From contig JAPTJF010000091.1 of assembly GCA_029339195.1 (NCBI GenBank), positions 1 through 64,000 of the forward strand: a DNA stretch of 64,000 bases. Direction: 5' to 3'. This document shows positions 29,004 through 40,733 of the stretch, one piece after another. Positions within the stretch are counted from its first letter, which is position 1, and each line of letters opens with the position of its first letter. The position numbers and the translations under genes were made by a program. The notes under the pieces were generated by a model. The model was not told the origin of the DNA. It made no database searches and was given only the letters and a program-made list of their open reading frames with translations. This DNA is from Micractinium sp. NFX-FRZ (Eukaryota; Chlorophyta; Trebouxiophyceae; Chlorellales; Chlorellaceae).

Positions 29004-30975
29004 CCCTCGGCGGTACCCTCGCTGGCGCAGCAGCCCAAGTCCTGGCCTGTGCCCGGCTCTGGCGCTGCGGCAGCAAGCTCGGCAGCAGAGGTGCCAGCTG
29101 AGAGCTTGGCGGCAGCCAGCACTGCAGCTCCAGCTGCCAGCACAGCAGACGCCGCGCCAGTGCCAGCATTCGCAGCAGGGCAGCAAGAGGTGCAGCCGGC
29201 ACCGCCACAGCCACAAGAGCCTGCCGCCAGCGCAGCAGCAGCACCAGCGGCAGCAGCCTTCATCCAGCCAGCAGCACCGGCGCAGGTGCCCGCCGCTGCT
29301 TGCGAGGAGGCAGGTGCCGAGAGCCCGCCTGCTGCTGAGGATGCGCAGCGTTGCGCCTCCGTGACGCCTCCCATCTCAGATGCTGGTGCGTGCTGGCTGG
29401 CTATTGATGACGGTCTTGCCCTGCCCACCTTGCATGCACATGCCGCTGCCTCCTCGTGGACACCTTTGACTCACCGCTCTGCTGCTGCTTGACCGTCTGC
29501 CTGCCTGCGCTTCCCCAACCGGCTGCCTGCTCCTGCCCTTCCCTGACTGGCCGCCTGCCCACCCACCCTTGCTGCCCGCAGGCTCGCCTCCCCCTGGCGT
29601 GCTCCTGCCGCCGCCTGGCGCCTTCCCAATGCCGCCAGGCTGGCCGGTGGGGCCGGACGGCGCGCCGCTGCCTCCCCCTCCAATGGGGTTCTATTGGATG
29701 GTCCCGCCTCCGCCACCCCCGCCGGGCATGCAGGTGCGCAGCTGGCCGGGTGTATGTTGCCCGCGGGGAGTGCTTGGCCTGGCGTGCGTGGCGGCCTGTG
29801 CCTGCGTGACGCCCCTGCTGCAGCAGTGGGAGCTCTTTAGGTGCATGCTCTGCCGTGACCTGGGGAATGCCTGCCATTAAAGGGCCGAGTAACTGACACC
29901 CCTGCCCTGCTGGCACTTCCCTTGGCTGCAGTATGGGAACGGCGAGCCTGGGGAGGTGATGCCCCCTGGCCCTGGCCACTACATGAGCATGCCCTACCCC
30001 TTCTACGCTCCCTACCCGGTGCTGCCGCCTGGGCACCCCGCCGCTGGTGGTATGCCCATGCCGCTGCCCCATATGCTGCCCTATGCTGGCGGCGACCAGC
30101 TGGCTCCGTTCCCGCCTGGCATGCCTGTGCCAATGCCACACGACGCAGCAGCGGAGCTTGGCGCAGAGCCAGACAGCAACGAGCAAGCGCCCGAGGGCAG
30201 CTGGGCGGCTGCCGGGCCCGAGCCAGCTGGTGCAGCAGCTGAGCCAGAAGAGGCACTGGCAGACGCAGAGCCACCTGTTGGCCCGGCAGACGGTGTGGAG
30301 CCCTCTGCTGCTGCGGCCGCCGAGCAGGCGGAGGAGCAGCAGTGGAAGGAGCAGCAGCGGGAGGATGCCCCGGCTGCCAATGGCAGCGACGCCAGCAGCG
30401 CCCCCATTAGCAGCAGGAAGAAGAGCAGCTTTCTTGAGATGCTGCAGGAGGCGTGCGGGGTGCCAGCTGGAGCACAGCTTCCGGCTGCAGCCCCAGCACC
30501 TGGCGGCGGCCGCCGGCGCGGCGCCCCCCGCACCCCGCCCGGCTTTGATGCCGCTGCTGCAGCAGCGGAGCTGGACCGCCGCTGGAAAGCAGCGGCCCCC
30601 CAGTCAGTCCCTGCCAGCAGCCTCTCCGTGCCGTCGACTGGCCCGGCAGCAGCAGCAGCGCCCGCCCTGCAGCGGCCAGACCGGCGCAGCAGCGGCGGCG
30701 GCACGGTCAGTGGCAAGGCCGTGGGTGCACCTGCCTGGGCCAGCACCGGCGGCCAGGCCGGCAGCAAGCCTACCAAGATGGTGGGCAGCGGCAGCGGGCG
30801 CAACAGCCCGGCGGCAGGTGCCAAGCCTGTGGTCGTGGCTGTCCGCGCCTGGTCTAGCAGTGAGGAAAGCGCGATTGCCGACGGCCAGGGACCCAAGTGG
30901 CGCATCCAGGCAGCAGCGGCAGCAGCCAAGCAGCAGCAGTCGCAGCTGCAGCAGCAGGCGGCGCAGGGCAAGTGA
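23677..30975 (+). CDS. Large low-complexity protein with possible NST1-like segment
   Basis: Twelve exons (23677-23796, 23859-24163, 24427-25099, 25239-25465, 25722-25933, 26236-26339, 26732-26904, 27109-27182, 27528-27634, 27930-29385, 29582-29733, 29932-30975) close in phase to 1548 residues. The N-terminus has a helix (SLIISYLEELQEERKQ) and a small beta-type domain ending YEWTPAEPGRYIVQSEVYP. A CPRCRKEY cysteine motif follows. Residues about 510-660 (AAFWDELDEGEKRAVMDL, KLHRQRSGAMDQLTQEQKRL) recall the salt-tolerance down-regulator NST1 domain of fungi and plants; this is a tentative match. The rest is K-, Q-, A- and P-rich disorder with polyQ near 28150 and 28970, and a proline/methionine/tyrosine-rich segment (GPGHYMSMPYPFY) typical of RNA-granule proteins. 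Intron 9 has a GC donor (GAG|GCGAGA). Function is not established. Confidence 0.7.
26619..26664 (+). repeat. Copy of gene 5 exon 7 start plus acceptor
   Basis: The acceptor and first 45 bases of exon 7 (encoding LEIQKLHRQRSGAM) have a diverged copy 110 bp upstream that reads FEVQKLHRQRLRAM. The upstream copy has a good CAG acceptor but no donor, so the second copy is taken as the exon. Use of the upstream acceptor with read-through cannot be excluded. Confidence 0.88.
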
Positions 30976-32306
30976 AGGTGAGGGCGCTGCGTGGGGATGG
31001 GACTTTGATGAAGGACAGGAGGGGCAGGGGGCCAGCAGCCAGAGCGTCAGGCCGTGCCACCTGTCTGGCCCAAGGAGCATGCCGCGGCATGCCGTGCCTC
31101 TGCAGTTTTGCTCACGCCTCGCTAGCCTTGCTTCCTCCCCTGCCCTGCAGCTTCCGCCCACGGCTGCCCCCCGGCTGCACGCCGAGGGCCCTGCCCCCTA
31201 GCACGCCCCTCTGTGACTGAGCTGGGGCTGAGCTAGCATGGGGAGCGGGCCTGCCCGTGCTTGCGCCGCCCCGGCCAACCCCACTTCAGTGTGTACCCTC
31301 TCAGCTCCATCTTTACTGCAACACCCACTCATAGTGTGACCATGAGCTCTAGGTAGCATGGCCCCCCATTTCAATCCCCATCCACACCCCCACATGCCCC
31401 CAAGATACACCCTAGAAGCAGCTGCAACTAACCCCAGGCCAACTTGCCTCGGCAACCCGACCCCAGAACCGCCCACTGCCCCTTTCTTTCTTTCCTTTGC
31501 TTGACTCTGCTTTTCATGCGATGCCACCCCACTCCCGCCCCCTCACTCTATAACCTCAGGTCCCACCCAGGCATAAGGAGTTATACGCATTCTACCATCT
31601 CATTTTTGGACCAAAGATTCATTCTCTCGTTTTCATGTCCGCGCCCCGCCCACCCCCCTGCCCTGTGACCGCCGCCTCCTTTGGGCGCCAACCCCTACCC
31701 ACATTTTAGCTGTCCCAACACCCTGCCGTGCATTTTGCGTCTTGCCCCCTGTCTGCCTGCCAGCCCTGCCATGCGAGTAAATTGTGTACATATCCACTTG
31801 GGCCACTGCAATGAAAACTCGATGCCGCGTGAGCACACAGAGGCAAAGGTTGCGAGGCCGGCGGTGAGCTCAAACTGCTGGCAGCCTATAGTGCGGGCAG
31901 CCTGCCAACGCACCGCTGCCTCTGCCAACGAGACCGGCTCCGATGTTGGTTCCACCAGCGCACTGAGCGTGGATTGTTGTGCGGGGATTGTTGGCATGCT
32001 TTGTGTCCCAGCTTGATGCCGCCTTGGGTGCCGTCAGTGTGCTCTTTGCACCCATTGTTTAAATCCCAGGTTCTGTGTTACCAGCGCTTTGTACCTCACA
32101 TGCGAAAGGCAAGTGTAGCAGGGATTCGGTGCATGCAATGTGGATTTATGGCGGCCTGCCAGTGGCTGTCACCAGGGGCATGCGACATGCCGCCTCGTTG
32201 GCAGACCGCCAGACCGCGGCGGTCTGACCTCCCGCCCTTTCCTTCCGCACCGCACACTCACTTGCTGCTCGTGGCGTGCCCTCTTTGAAAGCGCAGTTTA
32301 GTCTAA
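30976..32306. other. 3' UTR of gene 5 and promoter of the first RNase T2-like gene
   Basis: About 1.3 kb contains no exon I can support. The half nearer gene 6 is less GC-rich (for example 31540-31640 and 31760-31820). No tRNA or repeat was noticed. Confidence 0.5.
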
Positions 32307-35072
32307 ATGCCCGGGCGCCTGGTTGCACTGGCCTGCGTCCTGGCCTGCTGCCTGGCTGGGTCCGAGGCCGCAGACGTGCTGGTGCTCAGGAGGTGCGGGG
32401 TGCATTGTGAATCGCTATGTTTGGATCATTGTGAGGCTGAATTGCCCGCAGACTGGCCGCTGGCGGCAGCCGCTGGGTTTGTGTGGGCCGCAGCCGTCGG
32501 GAGCTGGCTTCAGCTTCACCTCTCCCGCGAACGTGCCCTTGCCGCGTTGCAGGGACTGGACGGCGACAACATGCTCGGCGGGAGGGTGCAGGGCATACCC
32601 GTAAGTCATCCAGAAGGTTGCGCTGCACAGCCTTCCCGCCGCCGCCGCCGCCGCCATGCGCATGCCGCAGCAGCCAGGGCGGTGTACTAGCGGCGCGGTG
32701 TCTAAGGCACCTTGATCATTCTCCCATCCCTCCTCGGCGCCCACTTTGCAGGGACTCGTTCAGCATTGACGCTCTTTATGTTGCCAGCGAGGCCAGCCCC
32801 GAGCCGCGGTCCTTGTGCCGTGCGGGCGGCAGGGGCGGCCTGAAGAGCGCTGATCTGGACGCAGCTGGGGTCAGCCGTGCTGAGCTGTCGTGCGCCTGGC
32901 AGAATTATGACCGTGAGTAGTGGTGGTGGTGGTGTGGGGGGTGGGAGGCCCGCCTACTGTTCAACAGTGCTGCTTTGTTGCAGCTAGCGGCCGTCAGCCA
33001 GCGCCATTTGCGCTGGTACGCTTCCGCCGCATGCCCCGCCCATGTGCCGGCCCTTGCGCCCTTTGCCAGGCGGGCCTCCCCAGCAGCCTGCAGCAATGCT
33101 GGCCATCCCCTTGCCTGTTTTGAAAACCCACTTGCCCCTGACCCTGGCAGCTCGCTCCCCTGTGCCGCCCCACGCTTTGCATGCTGGGCCTGCAGCCAGC
33201 GTGAAGAGCCTGCAGGAGTCGTGGAAGGATTCGTGGGATGTGTACGGCAAGTGCACGCCCGCCGGCAGCGCCGTGGATTACCTCCAGCTCGGCCTGCTGC
33301 TGGACAGGCGGTACCCCCTGGTGAGGCGCTTCGCTGTTTGGTGTGCCGTGCCGTGCTATGCATGCTGTGGTGCGTCATGGCATGCAGCACGGCATGCCGG
33401 CTCACATGCCCATGCCTCCCCCTCACTTGACGGAAGGTCTGCTGCACCCTCGCTCCTGGTTGAATGCAGCCGCAGGACCTCCCCCCTCTTGTGGATCCCG
33501 AGCAGCTGAAAGCGGCGGTGCAGGCGGCTTTCGGAGTCCGCCCCATCCTTGCCTGCGACGGGTGAGAGCGCGCTTGCTGCCCCCTCCAGCACGCGCCAGG
33601 CGCCATGTGCGGGTGCTGCTTCGCAACCCTCTGGCCAGCCAGCAACAAGCAGTCAGTGTTTGTTAGCGCTGTTGGCCCAAACACCCCACTTTTTGCTGCA
33701 CGGCATGCACCCTTCCCCCCTCTGCTCCTCCCCGATGCAGGCAGCAGCACTTGCGCAACATCCAGCTGTGCTTTGACCCAGCCACTGCCACGCCCCGCGA
33801 CTGCCCCTGGCCCGCGCCGGCCGGATGTGCAGGCCAGCTCAGCCTGCCGCGCAGCGGACGGGTGAGCCTGCGCGTGCAATCCCTTGCCTGCACCTGCCCA
33901 CCCGGCCTGCTGTGTGTGGGCCTCCGCCTGCCTGCCTCTGCTGGCTGCTGCCTGTGCTCCCGAGGCAGCGGCGCAGGCCTAACCTTACCAACAACTAGCC
34001 AGCTGCCCAAGGTGCGCCCTGCTGGCCTCCCAGTCTGGCCTAGCCGGCCCAGCGATTCACACCCCCTGGAAGTGGACTCAACTCAACTCTCAGGGCTCAC
34101 AGATTCCTCTGGCAAGTGGACGAGCCATGCAACCAGGCCATGACATGGTGTGAACACACATCCCCTTTCTCTGCGCAGGGCATCGGCGCCCAGTGTGCCA
34201 GCTACTACCAACCCTCACCAGTGACTCTCAGTGGCGCCGCCCCACCGCCTGCCGCGGCCCCGCCCCCGCCAGCAATGCAGCCAGCCAGCCCCCCAACAGC
34301 TAGCGTGGAGGTGCCGCCGCCCTGGGCGCCCATCCAGCCACCCAGCGCCGCTGCCCCTGCGCCCCAACAGGAGCCCGGGCAGCCAGAGCTGGCACTGGCA
34401 CCCCCTGTGCTACCGCCAGCAACGGGGGGTGCTGGCAGCATGGGAGGCGACTTCGCAGGTGCTGCTGCCGATGGCAGCGCACAGGCTGCGCCTGCGTCGC
34501 AGCCAGCGGAGGCTGGCACTGCTGGCGCAGCGACTGGTGCAAGCGCAAGCAGCAGCGGCGCCGGCATGGCGGCAGCACTGGGGGGCGGGATCGCCGGGGG
34601 CATCATCGTCGGTGTGCTAGGTGGGCCGCACTGCCCACCCCGCCTGCCAGCCTGCCGTGGGCCTGATGCAGGGTGGCGCTGGCACACGTGTGCATGCGAG
34701 CCTGTCTTGTCAACCACAGCGGCTAGCATGTCGCTTAGGCTGGGTAGTGACCCCTCTTCCCCCTCCACCCCCACCCCCTGTGCAGTCTTTGGTGGCGGCT
34801 ACGTCCTGTACCGGCGCGGCCTGAGGGCTGGCCAGTCCTCTGCTGCCCTGCTGGCTGGCTCGGACTGCAGCAGCGAGGGCGAGGGCGGCAGCGACCCATC
34901 AGCCAAGGACGGCCACCCGCTGTCTGCCACTGAAGCTGGCTGCGCTGGCAGCAAGCAGGACGATTTGCTGATGGGCCCGGCAGGCTCTGGCCATGCCTCG
35001 GAGCAGGCATCTCAGGCGTGGGCGGTGCCCCAGTTCAGCGGGCGCCTGCCGCTGCCCACGGTGCCCGAGTGA
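32307..35072 (+). CDS. Membrane-anchored RNase T2-like pseudoenzyme, paralog A
   Basis: Eight exons (32307-32392, 32553-32600, 32752-32912, 33196-33320, 33470-33561, 33741-33861, 34179-34620, 34786-35072) give 453 residues in closed phase. A signal peptide (1-22) precedes an RNase T2-type domain (about 23-215): LVLRRDWTATTC matches the first strand, FSIDALY the CAS I region, WKDSWDVYGKC the CAS II region, then LKAAVQAAFGVRPILACDG and HLRNIQLCFD. Active T2 enzymes have FxIHGLWP and HEWxKHGTC. Here CAS I His is Asp51 and the CAS II His, Glu, Lys and His are Asp, Ser, Val and Tyr (110-115), so RNA cleavage is not expected. Most Cys positions are kept. A P/A-rich stalk, one membrane span (GGGIAGGIIVGVLV), YRR and a Ser/Gly-rich tail follow. 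It looks like a receptor or binding protein; the ligand is unknown. Confidence 0.85.
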
Positions 35073-35900
35073 CGCGCCCGAAATCCAGGGGCCTCCTGTG
35101 CAATTGCCATGACACCCCATATCCCCGGTGCAGCCCAACTGCTGCGGCATGCCTGCACCATTGCATCGCATCCAAACAGTGTGTGTGTTTCCCTCTTTTG
35201 CAGCCCGCCTGCCTTGCATACAAACAATTTGAGTACCTTGCACAGCCCTAGAATATGTGCACAGCCCTAGAATATGTTGATCTCTCATTGCCAAGCTCTC
35301 TTTCTACCTCCCTTGATCCCCTGATGCCCTGATACCCTCTGGTGCGCTGGCGGCCAAGCTCCGGCCCGCCAGCCCACTCTCTGAGTTGTGCATCCTCACA
35401 GCCCAACACCCGTCCTATTTTGTTCCTCACTTTCATGCTGATTATTTTTCAGGCCACGCACGGCCAATATGTGAATTGTCCCAGTCTGTGCAGGCGGCAG
35501 CAGTAGCAGGTGCGGACGCAGGCAGCGCCCCAGGTGCGCCCAGGCGGCACCCGGGCGGCGCTTCGGGTGGGAGGGTCAGCAGGCCAGCGAGCGTGCTGCC
35601 CACGGGGTTGTAGAACCATTGGATTTTCACAAACCGTACGCACAGTCGGGAACCGTAGGTTTGCGCGGCGTGTAGACCGCTGGGCTCAGGGTTTGAACAA
35701 GGTGCCTCCGGCGCAAGAGCCAGGTGGCGAGGTGTGAATTACACAATTCGCGCCGATCACAGGTGGGTGGGCCGATGTGCAGCCCCCTGCATGCCTTGCC
35801 GTCTGAGGAGTGGCGCAGCAGGGGCAGCAGGGGAGAGGGGAAAGAGCTGAGAGTGTCCTGCCCCTATTGGAAGTGCATCCAGGCTGAGTACTTTGTAATC
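35073..35900. other. Spacer between tandem RNase T2-like genes
   Basis: About 0.8 kb holds the 3' UTR of paralog A and the promoter and 5' UTR of paralog B. It contains a perfect 19-bp tandem duplication (cacagccctagaatatgtg at 35241 and 35260, the second with one end mismatch). No additional gene is evident. Confidence 0.6.
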
Positions 35901-38900
35901 ATGGCGGCTTCAAGGAGCCGCTGGCGGCTAATAGCCCTGGCAACGGCCTGTCTGGCATGCGCCACAGACGCCGCCGACCTGCTCGTCCTGACGAGGTGCG
36001 AAGAGCGGGAATGGATCCACATGACCGAATGAACGATCCAGGGTTGCGCTGGGGGCTGGCAAAACCCACACGGTGGGGAGTGACCTACATGTCGCTGCAG
36101 CAGCAAACCTGACGGTGGGCCCCGCACCTGCCTGGCCCTGCAGGGATTGGACACCCACAACATGTTTGGATCCGGCGCAAGGGTGCTCCGCCTCCTACCC
36201 GTGAGTGCCTGCACACCAGCAAGGGGCTGGTGCAGCCGCCGTCCGGCAGTCTCGGCCGCTCGTACTGCAGCCTTTGCTGCCGCCCCCGACGCCCCTCACC
36301 CCTGCGCAGCAAGCAGCACAGCATGCCCAGCTGCATTGGATGCCTCGTGTTGGGGCCGGGGACGAGGCTGGAACGAGCTTGAAGTGCTTTTACGTGGATG
36401 TGCGCGCACGCGCCCTGCGCACGTCAGCGGCTGTATTCGCTTGCATTCGGGGCCAGCGTGCGCCAAGACCCCAGAATTCCCACGGCTGATTGCACCATCG
36501 GCCTGTGCACCTACGGTCCCCCAGTGGCCATGCTGCTCAGGCACAGCCCTGCCAACAGCTCCTCCACCTCTGAATCGCTCCCAACCCGCCCTCTCGCGCC
36601 GCCTCCCGCACGCCGCTGCTGCAGCGACAACTTCCGGGTACAGCGCCTGGCTCTGGCCAGCGATGCCAGCCCTGCGCCGCAGACGGGGTGCAAGGGCAAG
36701 GGTGGGCTAAAGTCACAGGACATTGATAAGTCGAAGATCAGCAAAGACGAGCTGAGCTGTGCCTGGCAGAACGCCACGGGTGAGCGGGCGCAGGGGGCGG
36801 GGGTGTGGGACACGGCGCATCGTTCTCGACAGTGGAGCATGCGAGGGTGCACCAGCCTACGAGGGGCAGGCCGTGCACACACGGCGGCGCGGAGCAAACG
36901 TGTGGCTGTATGGCAGTGGTGTGTGGGAGACCACTGGCCGTTCGGGTAGGAGCACCTGGAGGGAGCTGTGCTGCTGCGGAGATGCCTTCAAGCCCCTGTG
37001 GCAGTGCAATGGCAGGTGCACGGCCTGCCTGGCTGCGGCGCATGAAGCGCTGCACTCCGGGCTGCCCGTACATGGCAGCATTTGCGCCGCGCCCCCCTGT
37101 CGCATGGTGTGCGCTGCACGCTCTGCCTTGTCCCGCAAGCCCACCACCTGCCACACCATCCCTGGCGCGCCATCTGGTCGTGCCTCTCTGTTGCGCGGGC
37201 CACTTGCCCCCTGCACTCCTGCCTTCTCCCCCGCACCCACCTTCCTGGCACTTCCCGCCCTTTCCCCTTCCTGGTGTGCAGACGGCCTGAAGAGCCTGCA
37301 GAACAGCTGGAAGGAGTCGTGGGCAGAGTATGGCAAGTGCACGCCTGCCGAGGACGCGATTGCTTATTTAAAGCTGGGCCTGGATTTGGACAGGCAGTAC
37401 CCCCTGGTGAGGAGCGGCCCACGCTGTGTGTGCTGCGCTGTGCTGCGCTGTGCTGTGCTGCGTTGCTGTGCCGGGTCTGGAGCCGGGTCTGGGGGCTGGA
37501 CAACCAGCGCACGCTGGTCCATGCATGCCGTGCTGTGCTGGCTGCGCTGCGCTGCGCTGCGCCATCCCCACCTGCGCCCTGCATTGCGTGCCTGCACACC
37601 TCATCTGCGCCCAGCAAGCAAGCCTGCCCCTGTCTTCGCATTACCGCTCCCCTCCGCCCTCTCCCTACCACCCCCGTGCAGCCGAATGACCTGCCAGCCA
37701 GCGTGGATTATGGCGCGCTCGTGCAGGCGCTGGCAGCCGGCTTCCAGGCCCAGGCCTTTGTGGAGTGCGACGGGTAGGCAGGGCTGCACAAGAGGCAGAG
37801 GGGATGGAGGGCGCTCATGGGGTGGTGGGATTAGTAGTGGGGCACAACAGGTCGGCCGTTGTCTGCAGCACAAGCCCGGGCCGCCGCTTCTCTCCCACCC
37901 AGCCTGGGTATCCTGCCTGCACACACCTGGGAAGCATCTGCGGGGCAAACTTGATGTGTTCATGCCCCATCTGTCGTGACCCTGCAACTCCTGCAGCGCC
38001 AAGCGTCTGACCGCCGTCTCCCTGTGCTTCAACACCGAAACAAAGGATGGAGGGCCCAAGATGATTGGCTGCCCCTGGGCCGCGCCCAGCGCGTGCGCGG
38101 GCATGCTGGCCGTGCCGCGAGGTGGCCAGGTGCGCAGGCGGCGCTGCTTCGCGCTTGCCGCCGGTTGCGTGCGCCGCTGCCCGCTGCACTTGCCTCGATG
38201 GCCGCTGATGTGTGCGTGCTGCTGCCGCTCACGCCACCTCACCAGCCCCGTGTCGCCATGCTCCCCCTGCATGGCTGCTGCAGGGACCCAGCTGCGCCGA
38301 CTATTTCAAGCAGAGCCCAGTGAACGTGACCGGCCTGGGCAGCACCGCAGCCGCGCCGGCGCCTGGCCCCGCCCAGGCTACGGTACCCCAGAACGCTACA
38401 GCCCCCGCCAAGGCGCCGGCTCAGGTCCCCGCTGGCGCAGCCCCCGCCATGGCGCCTGCGCAGGTCCCCGCTGCCACAGCGCCGGCCAAGGCGCCCGTTG
38501 CCGCTCCCACAAAGGCGCCAGCAGCGGCGCCTGAGCAGGCTCGAGAGCCCGTGGCCGCGCCTGCCAAGCCCTCCTCGCCCTCCTCACCACCACCCGAGCC
38601 TGCGCCAGCTTCGCCCCCACCCACAGATGAGCCCAGCCCTTCGGGCGGCAATCCCGACGGGACCGCCGCTCCTGCGCCCGCTCCCGCTACTGAGGGAGGG
38701 GGCGCGCCCTTTGCTGGCGACGCTGCCGCAGCGGGAGCGGCTGCCGAGCCTAGCAGCGGCGACGACAGCCCCAGCACCGGCCTCAAAATCGGAGCACTGG
38801 CGGCCGGCATTGCTGGGGGCGTCGTCATCGGCGGCGCAGGTAGGCTCAACAATGCACCGTTCTCGTGTCTAGCACCCCGTACCGCATTGCAGCGCAGCCT

Positions 38901-39822
38901 GCTTGCTTCCACCGTTTGCCACGCGGCCCACCTGCGCTGCTGCCTGTGGCTGACCCCTTCCTCCCGTGCCCTCTTGCCTCCTCCTGTCCCCTCACCCGCA
39001 GCCTTTGGCGGCGCCTGGTGGCTGTACCAGCGCAAGAAGCGGCGGGCACAGGCGGTGGGCTCCAGCCCCGCCAGCGGTGCTCACCACGACCCAGAGAAGG
39101 GCTGCCTGTCCAGCAGTGCTGAGAGCCAAAGCAGCTGGAGCAGCAGCGATGGGGCCGCCAAGCGCTTGGACAGCAAGAGCAGCGGCAGCAGCAGCCGGGC
39201 GGTTGGCGGCGCCGGCGCCGCCGGCGCCAAGCGCGGAGAGGGCGGCAGCAAGGGCACGCCTCCGCGGCGCCACCACTCGCACCAGCACCGCAGCAGCAGC
39301 GGGAGCCCAGGAATGGCCGACACGCCACCACGGCGGGCGGAAAGCGTGCGCAGCATGGGCAGTCGCCGTTCCGAGGGCGGCCACAGCGAGCGGCGGCTGG
39401 ATGGCGGCAGCGGCAGCCTGCGCCGCCTCGACAGCAGCGGCGGCAGCCTGCGGCGCGTGGACAGCACCGGCAGCGGCTTTGGCAGCGCCGGCGGCAGCGC
39501 CAAGTACACGCAGCCCACGGCGGGCGCCGCGGCGCCTGCCCCACACACGCTGGCACGCTCCGGCAGCGGCCTGGGCGGCAGCGGCAGCTACACCTCTCTG
39601 GCTGAGGAGCTTCAAGTCGTGATGTCTGCAGGCAGCGACTGCGGCGGCGACAACGGCAGCCTGCACCGCACCCTGTCTGGGCCGCGCAGCCCCAGCAAGA
39701 CTCCCTCTGGCCGCTTTGTGCCGGGCCCTCCAGTCAAGGCACTCAAATATGTGCAGCCCGCCCCGCCCACACGCAGCCCCACCAAGAGCCCCTCCGGCAA
39801 GCTGCCCTCCGTTAATGAATAG
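35901..39822 (+). CDS. Membrane-anchored RNase T2-like pseudoenzyme, paralog B
   Basis: Eight exons (35901-35995, 36144-36200, 36625-36779, 37282-37406, 37682-37773, 37997-38129, 38284-38839, 39002-39822) give 677 residues. Every intron phase (2,2,1,0,2,0,1) matches paralog A, and exons 4 and 5 have identical lengths (125 and 92), so the two genes are a tandem duplication. After the signal peptide (1 to about 24) come LVLTRDWTPTTC, FRVQRLAL in place of FxIHGLWP (His to Gln57), and WKESWAEYGKC in place of WxHEWxKHGTC (114-122); both catalytic His and the Lys are lost. Then follow VECDG and VSLCFN. A stalk of APAKAPAQVPA repeats leads to a membrane span (about 388-412) with QRKKRR stop. The 265-residue tail is Ser/Arg/Gly-rich with RRLDSSGGSLRRVDS repeats and SPSKTPSG-type sites that look phosphorylatable. 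Confidence 0.87.
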
Positions 39823-40733
39823 TAGTGATGAACACATTGCATGCAGCATGAGCACGCGTGGTGGCGGCACCCGTGCGAGGGGCGGCCCTCGCCCCTGCGC
39901 GCGCCCACCCGCCCACCTTGCCACCCTGACCACCGCGCGCGCCTGACCGTGAGCGAACACTGACTCAGCGGCCGCCCATTGGCCCGCAAAACCCTGCCCC
40001 ACACTTTTGCTGCTGCCCCGTGCGTGTGTGACCCCCATTTTCCTCCTCCTCGCAAGCCCAAACGCTCAGCTGCAGGCCTGGCGCGCCCCCACCGGCGCTG
40101 CGCCACAGCCAGGCAGTGCGCCCAGTTGCAGTGTAATGTTCGTGAATAAACCCTGATTCACTTGATTTCCATGTTCCTGTCTGCCTCCTGTTTGCGCTCC
40201 CCACCTGCGGCACGCCGCCGCGCCCAGGTGCCGTGCTGCGGGCACCTGCACCGCCGGCAAACCCCGCACCCCAAACGCATGCCCAGCTCTTTCATTCCCC
40301 AGCTGCACATATATCCCCGTTTGTCATACTGTGACGTTGCACAGTGCAATAACTGTTTAACACTTACCAGCGGTCCATCGCTTGCTGTGGTGGCAGGCGC
40401 AGGGAGTGAAGCAGCCAGCAGGCTGACGCCCAGGGTGTGGTACTTCAAGCGGAATGCAGGTATAAGCTCTCATCAGTAAACATGTGCATTTGCAAGTGTC
40501 ACATGGGGTCCCAGTGATAGACCGATCGATGGGAACGACAGAGGGCACTCAGCGCGGTCCACAGCCGCCGCCCGGGCGCGCCCCCGTCCCCGCCAGGTGG
40601 CGGGGCGGTGGGACTTGTCCCTCCTTCCAGATACAACGCGGCGGACAGCGCGCCTCACAACCCACGTCCGTTCAACTTGCGATTACACCTGGACCACAAC
40701 AGCACACGCCAAAGGGCCAGGACTCAGGGATTT
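39823..40733. other. 3' UTR of paralog B and promoter of MsrA
   Basis: The region between two plus-strand genes contains a TGTAA poly(A) signal near 40132 and no supported exon. Confidence 0.6.
40132..40136 (+). terminator. TGTAA poly(A) signal for paralog B
   Basis: TGTAA is the usual polyadenylation signal of chlorophyte nuclear genes. This copy is about 310 bases after the stop codon at 39822, a normal 3' UTR length in this group, and is followed by a short AT-richer stretch. Confidence 0.45.

Noticed and set aside
32752..33861. Calling the T2-like proteins active ribonucleases
   Set aside because: Both CAS motifs lack the His and Lys/Glu residues needed for catalysis, in both paralogs.
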